Shown here piece by piece: positions 61,804-64,000 of a stretch of DNA of 64,000 nucleotides. The notes beneath the pieces were generated by a model that saw nothing but the letters and a program-made list of their open reading frames with translations, did not search any database and was not told where the DNA came from. Source of the stretch: Melieria omissa (lineage: Eukaryota > Arthropoda > Insecta > Diptera > Ulidiidae); contig OZ020269.1 of the NCBI GenBank assembly GCA_963971225.1, forward strand, positions 103,712,067 through 103,776,066, read 5' to 3'. Position 1 is the first letter of the stretch. Each line of letters starts with the position of its first letter. A program made the position numbers and the translations under genes.

Positions 61804-64000
61804 TCCAATATTATTAAATCAATCCTATTTAAAGTAGTAAAGACATAACTTTGTCCTGGACTTAACTAGATCTGACCATTTAAAATGTTTTGTTAGTTTG
61901 TGAAATATTATTTAAACTTTCTATCTAATTGAAACTTAAACTCCTTTGAACTTTCAAACGACTCCTTTCACTCATAATTACTCAATAACTCAGCATTTAG
62001 TGTGCCCTTTAATTCAATTTTTTTCAATTAAAACAATATCTGCCATGAATTATCTTTGGGCATGCAGCTGTCAAGCAGAAAAAGTACCACTTTGATATTT
62101 GATACAGATGGCCTTATGTCAATGTGACATTTGTCTGCTTGCACTTTCAGTGTTTAAGTTCTGAATTCATGCAATCTATCAAATGTCTCATATCTTTTTC
62201 CATATGGATTTTTTATATTTTAAAAATTCTATTCTGTGCTCTATTAGTTTTGTCGAAACACAAATACACAAAGTGGTCGCCAATATGGGACCAAATAAAT
62301 AAATAAATGTCACAAAGTGTGCACAAATTGCTTTTTCGAAAGCAATTTCGCTTTGGAATACAATGTCCGTTTTGTATTTATTTTTTAGTTTTAGTGTTTA
62401 AATATTTGTTGAAGCCATGCGTAAAGTGAATTTGTAAAAACCTATAAACAAGGGTGACACTTCTTGGCACAAATGAAACAACACTCAATGGTTGGCAGGG
62501 GTCAACACGCATTTGATATTCGATATTGGTTGCGTAATGTTTGAAACTATGAATGGAGGGAGAGCGATTTTTGCAAAATTTGTGAAGCAAAACGATTGAA
62601 AAGATAGATATATGCGTTCAAAAGATAGATCAGACTGGGTTAGTTCGGAGAATGATAGAATCTGCTTAACATTAGATGGCTTCGAGCTAACAAAGCTTCA
62701 AAAAATGTCAACTTGAACACTTTAACACCACAGAAAGCATAGTCGCGAATAGTTGTTTCACTTGACATCGCTAATTGCTGTTCGATCATTCTCGATGACT
62801 TTGTGCGCAATTTTTCCTCCGTTGAAAATTCACCAAAAAAAAATTAGGTTAATATGCGCATAAGCACACCCACACACGCACACACATACAGACCACTTAA
62901 AAGTATTAATGTCTATTGTAGGTGGTTGCAGCGCCTATTCGCCGCCAACAGCAGCGACGCCCAGACTCGAGGCCGGGCGAAAATCACACTTCTCCACTCG
63001 GCTCCGCACAATGATGCGTTAAATTTATTGCAGCAGACAGGCTCTCATGCATGCATGCATGACATGCAACAGCGCCACCAACAACAACAGTTGTGTTGTT
63101 GCAATGTTGTTGCTGTGTGTTGTCTGCTGCAATAAACGCGTACGCAACGAAAAATTTATCGCTACTTCATGAATGCGTGACATTGAATTTGTAAATTAGC
63201 AACGCATCATGATGCCAGCAGGCAGGCAGTGCAGTGCAGCGGCATGCGGCACGGTGCGGCTGCGGTGGTGTGTGGCAGAATGGCGGTGACGTGGCGGTGC
63301 TGGTGCTGGTGTGTGGCATGCCACAAGCGCAAAAGTGCCAGCGTATGCGTTCCCCCCACCGTCAGCCATGACACAGGCGCCAGGCCATTCGAATAGTTGC
63401 TCCAATGCATTGGTTTGTGGCAACCACACAAGCACTATGAGTGTGTGTGTATTTGTATTTGTGTGAGTGTCCATGGGTGTGTGTGTGTGTGCGAGTAAAG
63501 GATGCAAACGCTGGCTGGGAGCGTGAAGCAGGCATCGGTGTCAGGTTGAAATGTGACACAGGGCGAGCAACGATTGTGTTGGTTGTTGTTGTTGTTATTG
63601 TATTGTTTGTTGTTGTTTTTGTATGTTCATTGTTGTTATAATTTCAGCTATTGTGGACAATGCTTTGTACTATTATTGTCATTCGTAGTTTTTGCTCAAA
63701 TTTGTTGTTTTTGTTGTAGTGTCGTTGTCAGTTTGGTCTATATTTGTTGTTTGTTTTTGTTGTTTTTCTTTTCTCGTTACTATTTTTGCTGTAATTGTAA
63801 TAATTTTAGTTGTTTTGTTGCATATTTTTAGTTGTGTGTGTATGTTAATGTGCTACTGCCTCCTCTTCTTCTTCTTTTTATTCTTCGTGTGAATTCCTCT
63901 TGCACCAATTGTCGTGGTCCTTTTTTGCTCGTTCTTGTTGTTGTTCATTTTATTGCTGTTATTCTTGTTATTCTTGTTGTTGTTGTTGTTGTTGTTGCTG
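61804..64000. other. Non-coding DNA with TTG/GT tracts
   Basis: CA run at 62866-62886, GT runs at 63440-63495, TTG-rich 63575-63640 and 63940-64000, GGTGGC-rich 63260-63320. No gene recognised. Confidence 0.5.

Noticed and set aside
61139..61837. Two 214-232-codon plus-strand frames
   Set aside because: Translation of a six-base repeat into SL or VL dipeptides.

Overview
The window looks like nuclear DNA of a higher dipteran fly, plausibly a tephritid-like species. It is AT-rich, full of CA/GT and TTG/CAG microsatellites, and carries Loa-like LINEs, mariner relatives, hAT-type MITEs and a gypsy-type errantivirus. The organism is an inference from these element types. I found no host protein-coding gene, rRNA gene, intact tRNA gene or CRISPR array. 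Every coding sequence I can support belongs to a transposable element.

Layout. 1-2224: decayed LINE 3' ends, one split by an internally deleted mariner (724-1331). 2225-7516: simple repeats, a first copy of an unclassified dispersed repeat (4495-5133), LINE and mariner fossils, and a minus-strand LINE 5' end (about 6365-7135). 7517-12371: a Loa-like LINE with target duplications, nearly complete ORF1 and a long ORF2. 12372-18472: simple repeats, a hAT-type MITE, a tRNA-derived SINE split by a second MITE, and LINE fossils. 18473-22137: a second Loa-like LINE, 5'-truncated with ORF2 open. 22138-29100: a mariner fossil, a (TTTTA)n array, LINE scraps and a near full-length mariner (27491-28767) killed by two stop codons. 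29101-35645: a hAT-type element with a piggyBac-type MITE inside it, a mariner fossil and an AT-rich duplication. 35645-44232: the second copy of the dispersed repeat, split by a 7.88 kb errantivirus. 44233-64000: more LINE and MITE pieces, two internally deleted mariners (52152-53038, 55157-55902), an internally deleted LINE abutting a 690-bp (TAAAA)n array, and a 640-bp hexanucleotide array.

The errantivirus (minus strand, 36079-43958) is the centrepiece. Its two 464-bp LTRs read as identical, and gag, pol and env are all open. It has a TACA target duplication, a primer-binding site, a polypurine tract, a slippery heptamer at the gag/pol junction, and a donor/acceptor pair that would supply env with its missing start codon and signal peptide. 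The uninterrupted repeat copy at 4495-5133 acts as a natural empty site and confirms the insertion boundaries.

Most other elements show how this region grew: repeated insertion of transposons into older transposons, each datable in relative order by nesting and by target-site duplications. Novelty of the individual families cannot be judged without a repeat-database search.
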